Shown: positions 42,001-53,434, counted from the stretch's first letter. The stretch: 64,000 nucleotides of DNA from Carposina sasakii (GCA_014607495.2 CP053172.1:9438888-9502887), one strand, 5' to 3'. Notes: a model not told the origin generated them from the letters alone. Translations and numbers: made by a program.

Positions 42001-45000
42001 AGTCGGAATACGATCTCTTCTTGGGCTCATGTAAGTTGTTTCTGCAATTCTTTTTGATCTTTACTAATTTTACACCCATTCTTGAGGATTTTCCCGACGT
42101 TTCCATTCATGGCCATCAATATCATCCATCATAAATTCAGTCCTAAAGACAATGGCTTTCTAATAAACCAAAAAAAGCGGTGGGCTGTGTCGGGGCACAC
42201 GGCCGTTGGTTTAACAAACAACGTCTATGTGATCGCTTTTAGTAAAAGATGAATATTGATGGACGCTGTTTGTTTCAGGTACGAGAAACATAAAATACAT
42301 AGCAAATGTTTATATACTTATCTATGTATTTAATACCGTTAGGGGACTTAGTACCCACGAAGCAGGTTGTTGTATAGACCTTAGGGATCTAACACTAGTT
42401 TTTCAAATCAGACCAGTAGGGACTAGGTTCAAACAAACAAACAAACAAACTCTTCAGCTGTTGTATAGTGTAAAAAAAATTAAAAAAAAAAAAAAAAAAA
42501 CACACGAAAGAATCACCATCGCTATAAAGTCGGAGTCACGAGTTACACTGAATAGACAAGCGCGAGCGCCGGTTTCGCACTAAGTATCCCTCCCCCGCCC
42601 CCCCGCTTGACAATGGCTGTATAACAGGAGCTTATATAAGTTATTGACCCCATTGCCTTTTTTTAATTATTAAGGTACCTTCGGGTCCAGTTTTTAAACC
42701 TGGTACCCGTATGTGTCGGCGCATTTTAAAACGTTTCACGTCAAAAAAAATCGATTTGTTAAGTTTCATTGAGTGATCATCACTATGAACTGAAAAGATA
42801 GCCGATAGGCCTGCTTATTTGTAACTTAGCTGTACCTGAGGAGAGTTGGCGTCAGTCAGACGGTCGTAAAACAAATGCCAAATCTTAGGCAACGTGAGTT
42901 TTGAAAGAAACCATATTGCGCCGAACGACCCCATAAATATTGGAATAAGTGCAGGAGGATGATGCTTGTGAATGATTAATAAATAAAAATAATGATTTTA
43001 TGCGTATGTGTATTTCTTTTAGCCGCGTGGTGCCGGCAGAGTAGAGTTTGTACCATCACATGCCTACCCGTGGGTATCGTACGAGACGATTAAGGGTTTC
43101 CGGGAGGTGGGCAGCAGCGCCTCCCGTGTTGACAACATAGACTGAAAATCACACTGCGGTCACCAACCCCCCTATGGCAGTAGCCTTGTGGCGTACCCTG
43201 GGGGAGGCCTACGTCCAGCAGTGGACTGCAATAGGATGAAGAAGAAGGAGAAGTATATTTCTTTGGCACGCTTTAGCTAGCTAGAGCCTAAACGGCTTGT
43301 TGCATGTGACCTTGAGAGGTATCATTAGATTAATAATTCATTCTCACACACCTCACATAACATCAATAGTAAGTACCTTCTTCGTCTTCAGCCTATTGCA
43401 GTGCACTGCTGGACGTAGGCCTCTCCCAGGACACTCCACAAGGCTACTGCCACAAGGGGGTTTTATCCATAGTCACCACGCTGGGCAGGCGGGTTGGTGA
43501 CCACAGTGTGATTTTCGGACTATGTTGTCAGTACGGGAGGCGCTGCTGCCCACCTCCCGGAAACCCTTAATCGCCTCGTACGATACCCACGGGCAGGCAG
43601 TGTTGGTACAAACTCTACTCTGCGGGCACCACGCGGCTAAGTACCTAGATGACTTAAATTACTTACCGACAAAGGACAGTTCATCCATCATATTATGGAA
43701 AGTGGTGTACAGTATCGAACCAACACACGCCACCCAAAACGCGGGCAGAAAACGCTTCACCGATTTAGGAAGCCTGGAAAAGTAAAATTCTATTTATCAA
43801 AAATTCAGCTTGATACCTCCACGCGTTCCCGAGAAAAAGGGTCTTTACAGACAGACAGACGGACGGACGGACGGACAGACAACAAAGTGATCCTATAAGG
43901 GTTCCGTATTTTCCTTTTGAGGTACGGAATCCTAACTACCGGCCGTCCACGACTTCGTCCACATGAAAGGGCATTACACCCGTCCAAATCCGGGGAGGGT
44001 ACCTGGTTATACATATCCTCTTGAATCAATCTATTTATTAAAAAAAAAACCGTATCGAAATCCGTTGCATAGTTTTAAAGATCTAAGCATACATAGAGAC
44101 ATACAGCAGCAAGCCTAGCATGACCTGCGAAACACGATATGATAAACCGATTTATTGACATTTAGCCTGTCAAAATACGATAAATATAGCCGCCATGTTG
44201 AAATTTTGGATTGACGATACGATATCGTACGATACGATATCCACTAAGCGTGGTCATGCTAGGGAGGCTGGAAGTGATTTTGTTTTATAATAAGTAGTAA
44301 TGATGTATTTTATAATCTGTCAAGCATCTATCAATCTAGTAGGATATCAGGGTCAAGCCACACTGTTAACACCCGACGTGACGACACGCGTGTCACTAGA
44401 TATCAATCACATACATTATAATTGGCCCATGACACATTGTTAACACACCACGTGATAACACGCGATCCCCATTCGCCATACATTTTCGACATGTTGTTAC
44501 GTCGGGTGTTAACAGTGTATCTTGCCCTTACATTTTCGACGTGTTATCGCGTCGGGTGTTAACAGTGTGTCTTGACCCTTAAATTTTCGACGTGTTCCGT
44601 CGGGTGTTAACAGTGTGGCTTGACCATTAAATTTTCGACGTGTTGTCGCGTCGGGTGTTAACAGAGTGTCTTGGACCTGTTTGGCAGTGACTATCTAGCG
44701 ATCGCGACCAATTTCAAGTTACAAAATAACGGTTACTTTACCTAGTTTCTTGTCAAAAAATAATTACAACTTTTAAATAGACCTTATACAGGGTGTAACA
44801 AAAGGGATATGTTAAGCGAAAAGCTATGTAAATAGCCCACTAAAAGGAACCTATCGACAAAATTTCAAACTCGAAATCACATGTTTATTTTTCCAGATAG
44901 TATGGAGAATTCCTAAACAACTCAGAAATGTTCATACAATCTTGAAAAATAAACATATGATTTCGAGTCTCAAATTTTGGAAATAGGTTCTCTATAGTGG

Positions 45001-48000
45001 GATGTTTATATAGCTTTTCGCTTAACATACCCTTTCTTTTACACCCTGTATAAGTTATACTTACACATAATAAGTAGGATTCATAATTAAAGAGGCCACA
45101 ACACACATCTGCATTCCAAGCAGTAATTTTAGTCGCATAATTAAGTATGCCATACCACCAAAGACAACCATTTGCGACACATTATAAAATATAGCCGGCT
45201 CCACTTTCAAATTACGAACGAAACGTATAAAACCATCGACTTCTACATTGTCTTTGATATTCTTGTCTATGACATCCAAATCTGTGGTGTTATTGTCATT
45301 TATTTTTTTATTCGTCGTTCTATTTTCGGAATTCTCGATTCCACTGTCATCGGTATCCGAATCGTTATCCACTGTTTTACTATCGCCTTCCTTTTCTGTC
45401 TCATTTACATCTGGAATTTCTTTCTCTTTCTCTTTCACTTCTTTGTTTTTACTCTTAGATTTATCTATGCCTTCCTTAATCCAATATATACAAATATTAA
45501 TAATGCTTAATCCAACGAAGGGTAAAAGCATAGTTTTGGCATAGCTAACAACAGTGCTCATAGGTAGGAAATCAAATACATCCGAACACGTATACATAAG
45601 AGTGTGCAAAGTTTTATAATCTGTAAACTTTGACAGCAAAATATCCCAAATATGGGAATCGTCTTGTTCATCCAAATAATCTCTGACGACCACCATTTTT
45701 AAATACAACGACACGCACACAACGATACTAATCCTGAGCATCGTCAAAAAGCATTCGACATACAAATCCGTCCGATTTTCAATTTTGATTCTAAACGTGC
45801 TGAAAAAGAGGCAGTATATCGATACTACGGCAAAGAAGCAGGTGAAGAAGGAGTATTTAAGCAGGTCGTTGCCCTGCAAGAGTAGGATAGCCATATGCAG
45901 GCCGCAGAAGTGGGAGTGGAGGAAAATGCTGAGAGCTTTGAGGTCGATGATCCTCAGTTGTTCCATGACGAAGAAAATGGCTGTTTGGGTTAGGAATATA
46001 AATTGGGTGAACTGCCAGAACAGGAGGCAGATGCAGTTTAATATGAAGATTGAGATCTGGAACAATTAAATGTTGTTTAGAGACAAGAGAATACTTTTAA
46101 GCCTTACGTCAGCATTTTTTACCCGTGCGCCAGAAGGAATATGTTTTTCGAGTGTAGTCACTGTCACTAACACGAATTTATGATATCTCTTAGTTCAAAT
46201 ATGACAAGCCGCGATGGCTCTAGAGCAATCATGTCCAACATAATTTTGTGAAGGGCCAAGTTTAGTACCTTTGTAACCGTAGCGGGCCAAAAGATATTCC
46301 CAATAGCAACGATTTAAAGTAGCACTATTAAAATATAATAAAAAGAAACTGAGCAGTTACCAAGTGGTCAACATACACGGACCGCTCTTGCAGTCAAGTA
46401 GTTAGATGATAAAATTAACGAATTTTTACTGAACGAATATCAATAGATGTCGTCGCGGGCCGGATGAAGAGCTTATGCGGGCCGCATTGTGGCCCGCGGG
46501 CCGTCTGTTGGACGGACCTGCTCTAGAGCGTAGGTACTTACATACTGATACATATACGCTCTAATTACGGGCCTGTATCACTGAATATATTTCATGGACG
46601 GATTTTAATGTTGTAAAATTGTCACTTAGCTCGTGCCTCGGAAAGCACGTAAAACTCTTAGTCCTGCGCCCGATCTCTCTTCGGTTGTGTCGTTTTCCGT
46701 CCCATCGGACTTTGAGTGTGAGCGAATAGAGAGTGCACCTGTGTTTGCGCACGCACTTGCGCACTTTAATATCTCCTGGATAGTTGGCTAATCTCTGTTG
46801 AATTGGTCGCCATGGCCGATATTCGGTCGGATACATTATACTCTAATAGCCTAACCCTCCTGGCGCAGCCGTGTAATAAATCATCTCGTCCTCACCTGCA
46901 TATGTATTGTACGTTTCTCCTTATCCCGTAACTGCACCGACAGTAAACACATCTGCATAAGCAAGAACGGTACCACAAAGTTCTCCCTTTCATTCGGCAT
47001 CCATTGCACTCTGGTGCATTCTACGTGGTTGGCAAAGTACTGCAGGACACTTAGCAGGCCGCCGGCAATGCAGCCACTGTTGACAATCAGCCTATTGCAG
47101 TCCACTGCTGGACGTATGCCTCCCCCAGGGCACGCCACAAGGCTACTGCCATAGGGGGGTAAAATATACTATTGCATTATTTTCGTTTTATCTTTTAACA
47201 TTGTGCTGAGGGATTCAGCTCTGTTTGCCGAGATTTGGCTAGTGTATAACTATCGGGATGAAAAATAACGTTGCCAATATGTAATTTAGAAAAGAGATGG
47301 TAAAATTCGTCATCCGAGTAATTGACCCGGTAGCTCGGTGGTAAGAGCACTAGCACGGAATGCAGAGGTCGTGGGTTCGATTCCCACTCAGGTGAAGAAT
47401 TTTTTCCATTTCTTTATTAATAATTTTATTGCATTATTATAAATAAGTAATTAACTAAAGCCAAAAAATAATACGCCAGTTCTATTACTCCTGCATAAGA
47501 AGAACGGCAAAGAAACTTGACAGGGTTTTTATGTTTACCTTACATTACAGAGTTCTTGTGATTTTATTGTCTAGTCCAACACTAAAATTCCTAAATTTTA
47601 GCTTTCGTTTCCTAGGATAGCACTGGCCGTACATACGTGATATGTGAAATACTTCTTCAGGGCCGCCATATGACTGTGTTGTAAACCATAGATATATTAA
47701 ACTCTGGTGTTTTGGGACCTCAGACTACTGCTAAATATGTATTAGTAGGTCTTCTTAGGGTCAAGACACACTGTTAACACCCGACGCGACAACACGCCAA
47801 AAATGTATGGCGTGGGGTGTTACTAATGTGTCATGGACCATATAAAATGTATGTGATTGATATGCGTGTCATCACCTCGGTTAACAGTGTGTCTTGACCC
47901 TAAATCTGTTATGTTTGTCTATAATTCCAGTATCTTTTATTATACAGGTACTTCAATTCCAAATAGAAGAAGGTCAAAGTAAATAAACTTACCTTAGAAC

Positions 48001-49705
48001 AGTAGCATGTAAGAACAAGGCAGCTACGGTCAGTCCGGCAAGCCACCACAGAGCCTCCAAGTAGAATATTGGAGGATGTCCAATACCGATACAGCTCTGA
48101 ACGGGTGACCAGTCCTTTCTGGTAACGATATCACACTGTTTGTACGTTGAGATGTTCAATACCGGCTCAAAATACATGTAGATTGAGGCTATAATCACCT
48201 GGAATTAATGGTAGAGTAAATAAATATTTACACACTTCACAACACATTGGACTAGTCCCACACTAAGATCCCTAAGGTCTTGTGTCGTGGGTAATAAGCA
48301 ACGGTATATAAATACATAAATAAATATAGAAACATCCATGACTCAGAAACAAACATTGATATTCATCATATCAATGTTTGCACCTACCGGGATTCAAACC
48401 CAGGACCTAGGGAGTTGCAGGCAGGGCCACTATCTACTACACCAATTGGTCTTCTTAGAGGTTTATAGATACGCTAGTAGACGCCCGCGACTCCGTACGC
48501 GTGGACTGCAGAAAAAACAAAATGTCGAAATTATCCAGGATAAAAACATTTTCCCGCAGTAAACATAGTCTATATGTTAAGTGGGACCTGTCACAATATA
48601 TTCCTGAAAACTGCATCGAAATCGGTTCAGCCGTTTCTGAGATTAGCATGCACAAAAGCACAGACATAAACTACAAAAATCATTGTTTTGGATCCTACTA
48701 TTGCATTGATAAAGGTCTCCTATAATATTTTTTCTCATACATCTTCCATGTACAGACAGCGATCCTTTACATTTTTATTATATGTATAGATACATGTATG
48801 AAAAACAAAATGAGCACTTCTGTCATAAGGTAATAAGAATGTAATACTTTACCTCTTGATAAATATTGAACTTATTAAATGCATTCACTTCTTTAGGGTA
48901 CTCCACTAGTCGATCATACATAAGTTTGGTAATGCCTTGTAAAAATTGTTTTTCTTCCACCATAGTTTTATAATATGAGTAGTAGAAGCCGGTTTCTGAG
49001 GCAAAAGACATGTCCCTCTCGAGATCAGAGAGGTCGGAGAAGTTTTTGTGGTTCTCAAACACTTGAGACACATGGATGTAATGGATATAACCCACAAATA
49101 ATGCTGTAATAAAGAAAAAAATAGTTATACCTACATTTCTATAGGTTTTATACGCTTCTCAAAGTTGTTTTTTAATAGTGGATGATGTTCTGTTCAGTAG
49201 ACAAGAGAACTAAATATATTGCTTTCACTATTTTCTATTATAGTTGAGATTTGAATTGAAAATTATTCTATATTGGCAGAAGTATGATTAATTTATTGGA
49301 ACCTAAACTTTTAATGAAATATTTAAGCTATTAAAAGAATGGTTAAGGCAAGAGTATCGAAAAATGGGCAATGAAAATAAAACTTAGAAATTAGGTAAAG
49401 AAACAACTTGATTCTGTTCTGGTAGTTACTGAGCAAATTTTTTCAACAGTTTTAATTAGTTATTGAACAGCTATTTGGTTAGGTTGAACTTCTTTTGGTT
49501 AACCGTGCTGAATTTGAAGTTCATTTCTAGAAATCAGACAGATAGTCTATGTTAACTCATGAAGTTATAATTAAATTAGAGAATTTTAAAGGGTAGGTCC
49601 TTCAGCAACTTCTTCATACGTACCAAGAAATAATATTACTAGAGTTTTTAAGGCACCATACTTCTTTGGATTGTCTTCAACTTTAACATCAGGATTTTCT
49701 TCCAT
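39016..49705 (-). CDS. DPY19: DPY19-family protein C-mannosyltransferase
   Basis: Nine exons: 49624..49705, 48853..49103, 47993..48198, 46896..47076, 45065..46056, 43667..43773, 41156..41318, 39695..39821, 39016..39185; about 759 codons. DPY19 enzymes are multi-pass ER proteins that attach mannose to tryptophan of thrombospondin-type repeats, using dolichol-phosphate-mannose. Family blocks: SETGFYYSYYKTMVEE (luminal loop with the acidic residue, about residue 64), PVQSCIGIGHPPIFYLEALW, NHVECTRVQWMPNERENF, FWQFTQFIFLTQT, TLHTLMYTCSDVFDFLP, FAGSLPIMATVMLAARRPVV, and the end SAPHFYPVFRNEHYTLHRV. Many hydrophobic spans match the fold. A charged low-complexity stretch (about 445-515, K/E/D/N-rich) looks lineage-specific. 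In the last exon the homologous segments RGCTFESMWESV and ACSILLRRSAPHF lie in different frames and neither follows the splice phase: possible errors, a missed splice or decay. Confidence 0.9.
39222..39555 (-). mobile_element. Element M5, inverted truncated copy
   Basis: Begins CAGGATGATTTTTGGTCGTC; reads as the complement of the copy at 18724. The far terminus is missing. In the last DPY19 intron, starting 37 bases from the acceptor side of the last exon. Confidence 0.7.
39861..40229 (+). mobile_element. Element M5, copy 3
   Basis: Full length with both ends, from TAGGATGTTTTTTCGTTGCC to GACGACCAAAAATCACCTG. Confidence 0.75.
40795..41135 (+). mobile_element. tRNA-derived SINE S1, full copy
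   Basis: The head has a Pol III A box (CTAGTGGTTAAGACGTGC) and B box (AGTTCGATTCC), followed by a body with AATTGTCACTTAGCTCGTGC. Copies: 46566-46850 (head missing) and 55174-55520 (inverted, full). It abuts the DPY19 exon that ends at 41156. Confidence 0.85.
41331..41590. mobile_element. Repeat family R2, copy
   Basis: Contains TTGAGAAGTCCACTGCTGAA and CATTCCGACCGGTCGGAAGC. In the DPY19 intron, starting 13 bases beyond the exon at 41156..41318. Confidence 0.6.
41808..42185 (+). mobile_element. Poly(A) retroposon T1, copy
   Basis: Starts GATTCGGCGGGAAAAGCTGG and follows the T1 unit to an A-rich end. Opposite orientation to the array at 49787-51125. Confidence 0.75.
43021..43244 (+). mobile_element. 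Repeat family R1, copy
   Basis: Forms an inverted pair with the copy at 43382-43640, about 140 bases apart. Confidence 0.75.
43382..43640 (-). mobile_element. Repeat family R1, copy
   Basis: Minus-strand partner of the previous copy; ends 27 bases short of the DPY19 exon at 43667..43773. Confidence 0.75.
43795..43940. repeat. Short dispersed repeat with GACAGACGGACGG track
   Basis: (GACA/GACG)n microsatellite followed by AGTGATCCTATAAGGGTTCC and GAGGTACGGAATCCTAAC, a 3' tail commonly seen in Lepidoptera retroposons. Confidence 0.6.
44114..44268. mobile_element. TIR element M9, copy 2 (inverted)
   Basis: Ends CTAGCATGACCTGCG and CGTGGTCATGCTAGG pair with each other; matches 36588-36717 on the other strand. 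Confidence 0.7.
44350..44677. repeat. Tandem array derived from a TIR element end
   Basis: Four head-to-tail units of about 45-51 bases from about 44480, each with TTTTCGACGTGTT (or a variant), GTCGGGTGTTAACAG and a CTTGACC-like end. The left part is the same end in inverted orientation. The source resembles the element at 47758-47900. Confidence 0.8.
44789..45048. mobile_element. Long-TIR MITE family M4, copy 2
   Basis: TA-flanked, from CAGGGTGTAACAAAAGGG to TTACACCCTG. It ends 17 bases from the DPY19 exon boundary at 45065. Confidence 0.8.
46226..46520. mobile_element. hAT-type element M2, copy 1
   Basis: Perfect 8-bp target duplication CTCTAGAG at 46218-46225 and 46521-46528. Ends CAATCATGTCCAAC and TTGGACGGACCTG. 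In a DPY19 intron. Copy 2 at 58603-58873. Confidence 0.85.
46566..46850 (+). mobile_element. tRNA-derived SINE S1, headless copy
   Basis: Starts just after the tRNA head, at GGGCCTGTATCA, and follows the S1 body to the GCCGATATTCGGTCGG end; it ends about 45 bases from exon 46896..47076. Confidence 0.75.
47083..47160 (-). mobile_element. Repeat family R1 tail at a DPY19 splice acceptor
   Basis: The 3' end of this minus-strand R1 copy (GTGGACTGCAATAGGCTGAT) stops about 6-10 bases before the acceptor of exon 46896..47076, so repeat sequence supplies the branch-point region. Confidence 0.7.
47193..47438 (+). mobile_element. SINE-like repeat with internal tRNA-like module, copy 2
   Basis: Same layout as 12309-12556, including the shared right flank CCATTTCTTTATTAATAATT. 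The A box reads TAGCTCGGTGGTAAGAGCAC. Confidence 0.75.
47758..47900. mobile_element. TIR element M8
   Basis: Terminal repeats GGGTCAAGACACACTGTTAA and TTAACAGTGTGTCTTGACCC; flanked by TTA and TAA. Source type for the array at 44350-44677. Confidence 0.8.
48474..48790 (+). repeat. Dispersed repeat family I, copy
   Basis: Close match to 11290-11580 through CCGTTTCTGAGATTAGCATG and the GTACAGACAGCGATCC end. Lies in the DPY19 intron between exons 47993..48198 and 48853..49103. Confidence 0.65.
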
Positions 49706-49786
49706 AGTGATGGTGTTATATAAATAATTCAATCTTATACATATTATAAGAGAAATAACTAAAATGAAAATGTAAACAAGAATTTG

Positions 49787-51125
49787 TTTTTTTTTTTTTG
49801 TTTAGTTTATCCCGAAGGAAAGACAAGGAGAATTAAGCCCATACAGCCATTATCTTTAGTAAATGATTTCTGAATTTATGATGGATGATAATGATGATGA
49901 TGAATGGAAACGTCGAGAAAATCCTCAAGAATGGGTGTGAAATTAGTCAAAATCAAAATGAATTGCAGAAACAACTTACATGAGCCCATGAAGAGATCGT
50001 ATTCTGACTAAAGTTTTACTTAGCTTACCCGCATACAAAACCATGCACACGCAAAAACCCTGCACACGCAATAGATTCACATCACAAGTAAACCAAATAT
50101 AACTTATCTACCAGAAAATATCACTTTACGGACACATGCAAGCCATTTACAAATAAATTTTGATTTTCACAAGAAAATTACACCCACTCCCTTCCAGCTT
50201 TTCCCGCCGAATCTTTTTTTTGTTTAGTTTTTTTTTTTAGTTTATCCCGAAGGAAAGGCATGGGGAACTAAGCCCATAGAGCCTAATCATTGTTTAGTAA
50301 AATGTATTCTGAATTTATGATGGATGACAATGATGATGAGTGGAAACGTCGAAAAAATCCTCAAGAACAAGTGTAAAGTTAGTCAAAATGAAAAATAATT
50401 GCAGAAACAACTTACATGAGCCCATGAAGAGATCGTATTCCGGCTAAAGTTTTACTCGGCTTACCTGCGTATAAAACCATGCACACGCACTAGATTCACA
50501 TCACAAGTAATCAAAATATAGGTCATCTACCAGAAAACATCACTTCACGGACACATGCAAGCCATTTACAAATAATTTTTAATTTTCACAAGAAAATTAC
50601 ACCTGCACCCTTTCAGCTTTTCCCGCCGAATCCTTTTGTTTAGTTTATCTCGAAGGAAAGCAAAGAATATACTTACTCTCTAACGAGAAGGAAAGGCAAG
50701 GGGAACTAAGCCCATACAGCCATTGTCTTTAGTAAATGATTTCTGAATTTATGATGGATGATGAATGGAAACGGGAAAATCCTCAAGAACAAGTATGAAG
50801 TTAGTCAAAATAAAAAAATTATCGCAGAAACAACTTACATGCGCCCATAAAGAGATCGAATTCCGGCTAAAGATTTACTCAGCTTACCTGCGTATAAAAC
50901 CATGACACGCATAGATTATGATCAAAATATAACTTATCTACCAGATCACTTTACGACATCACTTTGCAAACCATTTACAGATATTTTTTGATTTTCACAA
51001 GATAATTAATTACACCTTCACCCTTCCAGCTTTTCCCGCCGACACAAGAATTTGGTCACATTTTTTTTAGTTTATCCCAAAGGAAAAGCAAGGGGATCTA
51101 AGCCCATACAGCCATTGTCTTAAGT
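49787..51125 (-). repeat. Head-to-tail array of poly(A) retroposon T1
   Basis: Three units of about 410 bases (49787-50213, 50214-50633, 50634-51043) and a fourth 3' fragment (51061-51125) follow each other with almost no spacer. On the minus strand each starts at or near a GGCGGGAAAAGCTG block and ends TTCGGGATAAACTAAAC plus an A-run (the third unit reads TTCGAGATAAACTAAAC). The array begins about 80 bases upstream of the DPY19 start codon. No tRNA boxes or coding frame were seen. Single copies lie at 30656 and 41808. Confidence 0.82.
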
Positions 51126-51619
51126 AGAGATGGGCAACTTCTGAGAAGATTGAGAAATTACCTAAGTTTCATCTTCTCATTTTGGTGAAAGATAAAATAT
51201 TATTAAAAAATATTACTTTATTCAGTGCGTTTAAAATTGAAGTAGAATGCATGACACACAAACATTGCCTACCTGGCGCACGTGCGATCAATAAAGTTTT
51301 TAAGTCCGCAAAATGGGTTTCTATTGTTCTTCGTAAATTTTGTTACAGTCTCGTATTCAAGTTTTCTGGGAAACTATTCGACCCTCATTAATTTTTATGA
51401 GACTATGTGCTCAAACATGCAGAAGTCTTCTGACAATGTCTTGAAGGATACTGTTTCGATCACGCTTGTTTATTGGACTCTGATTCTCATTTATACATGA
51501 CTTGGCTTGTTAAATTGTTACTGTGACTGTTATCGTGATTTGGACCCCGGACACTGGTGAATACTTCTTGATTCGTAAGCAGCAGACATTTAGAATATAA
51601 TATAGAATCCTGTTGGTAC

Positions 51620-52034
51620 TGTTACGACCGGGAGTTTACCCATTAGCTCACTAGTGTCGCTAGTAGCAGAATAGAACGCAATCGTTTACGCATGTTCTGC
51701 TAAAGATTTTGCCCGGATAACATACGGGGTATTTGTAGATGGATCGCTCGGGTATATTCCCGAATGTTCGGGACAACGTCGAGCCGTATAAATACGGCGG
51801 ATCTCGGCCGACGGAGTCAGTCTTAGTTCAATCTTTGAATAAGATTGGAAGCTAAATAAGCTGGAAAACGATACCAGCGATAGTGTATAGTGAAGAAGTT
51901 TACAGTGAACTATTGGAAGTGTCTTGTAAGAGTTATAGTGATAAGTGCTGGAATTTTGTAACCTGCTCCACCTAATATAGAGTTCATGCTTACCTTTTAA
52001 TCGGCACTCCGACACCCGTACCCAGTACGTAACA
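51620..52034 (+). mobile_element. Solo LTR of a Ty3/gypsy-like retrotransposon
   Basis: Begins TGTTACGACC and ends GTACGTAACA, with a 4-bp target duplication GTAC on each side (51616-51619, 52035-52038). A TATAAATA box lies near 51787. No internal region is present, so this is the product of recombination between LTRs. Confidence 0.85.
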
Positions 52035-52130
52035 GTACGTAACAGTTCTTCTTTATTTTGCAATCAATAAATGTTTTATTTTCATTATTTTTGTAAATAA
52101 TCTGTACTATTCTAATAGAGAATAGATTTT

Positions 52131-52901
52131 ATTGTACAAAATATATAGGTATTTATTCTAACCATATTCTAATTGCTCGTAATTTTTTTTTCTATGTATT
52201 GTATGATCTTGTATTCAAATTCATAAGATGCAAGAAATGTGCGTTTTTTACTAAGCTCAACTTGTATCCGTATTTACGATATTAAACTGGATTATTGGTT
52301 AAGTTTAATGTAAGTGAAACAAATAACGATCGCAGAAACTATATATTTGAAGATGCAGTTTGGCAGGGATGTAGTTTAGAGATAGGGGAGAGATTTCATT
52401 GGAATGAAGTTTTTAAAATGTGTGTCTATGGTTTTCAGTACTTGAAATATCAGGTAATTTTATATGGGGTACCGGTTGGTCTCTTCCGTTTATTTTATTC
52501 TGTTTATTTTATTTGTTTATGCTTTTTTTCTTATTCCAAATTTTTGTTACTTATTTAATGCCTAACTTTATGCCTAACTGTTTTTTATTTATAAAGACAC
52601 CCGGCGGATTGAAAAACAGCATTAATGCTGAGGCTCCGACCATTTCAAAACTATACTAAATTATATTACTCTTAACATAAGCAGCAAATTTGTTACTTTT
52701 GAATAAAGTTCTTTTTATTTATTTATTTATTATTAAGGGAAATTCGAGGTGAAACCAGGGTCAAACTTGCAACCACTAATATTCTTATGTTTAAAAATTT
52801 GCCCAAAAAATAAATTTACAAGATCATACAATACATAGAAAATAAAAAATTACGAGCAATTAGAATATGGTTAGAATAAATACCTATATATTTTGTACAA
52901 T
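52131..52901. repeat. Inverted repeat with about 80-bp near-identical arms
   Basis: Arm 52131-52212 and arm 52818-52901 are reverse complements except in an A/T run; core CTAACCATATTCTAATTGCT. The spacer of about 600 bases has no supported gene. LTR sequence lies outside both arms, in opposite orientations. Confidence 0.8.
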
Positions 52902-52905
52902 TTTT

Positions 52906-53185
52906 TGATGAGTTCACAAGATAATTAATACTGTTACGTACTGGGTACGGGTGATTCGGAGCCCGATACCAGCTTTTCCCGCCGACACAAGAATTTGGAT
53001 CACATTTTATTTATACGGCTTTAGTTTACAAAAACCCCGTATGTTATCCGGGCAAGCCTGGAACGTTCTCGGGCGTTCAAACAACACTTAAACTAAACAC
53101 GGAGACTACAACAGGCTAGGATATTGCGTTCTAAGCGACATCTAGTGAGCAATGGGTAAACTCCCCGGTCGTATTGTCTTAAGTT
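52906..53185 (-). mobile_element. Mosaic of inverted LTR fragments and T1 sequence
   Basis: From 52933 the sequence TGTTACGTACTGGGTACGGG is the complement of the solo LTR end. At 52970 it switches to T1 tail sequence (CAGCTTTTCCCGCCGACACA), then from about 53018 back to LTR sequence (CCCCGTATGTTATCCGGGCA to TAAACTCCCCGGTCG). Confidence 0.75.
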
Positions 53186-53434
53186 AAGCAAATGAGAATT
53201 TGGTCACATTTTCGAAACAGTATTTCAAGACATACGGCACAGCAGTTTTTTTTTTTGCTTATTAGTTAAGCGAAGGTGTAAAATTGCAGACAGCCAAGAA
53301 AACATAATAATTAATTAAAAATGAGTTCTTATTTATTTGTAACTTATGTAGCAATTAATTTTTAAATATTTGACTTAATATTAGAAGTATTATAAATGAA
53401 ATTGTATTAGGCGTTACAATTCGGAAGTTCAAAC

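Noticed and set aside
45172..45544. Two plus-strand open frames with hydrophobic runs
   Set aside because: They are antisense to the Lys/Glu/Asp-rich insertion of DPY19; complementing those codons yields Phe/Leu/Ser-rich frames.
52295..52558. Open frame with a possible exon (about 52340-52453) before GTAATT
   Set aside because: It lies between the arms of an inverted repeat, has no recognisable motif and no partner exon.
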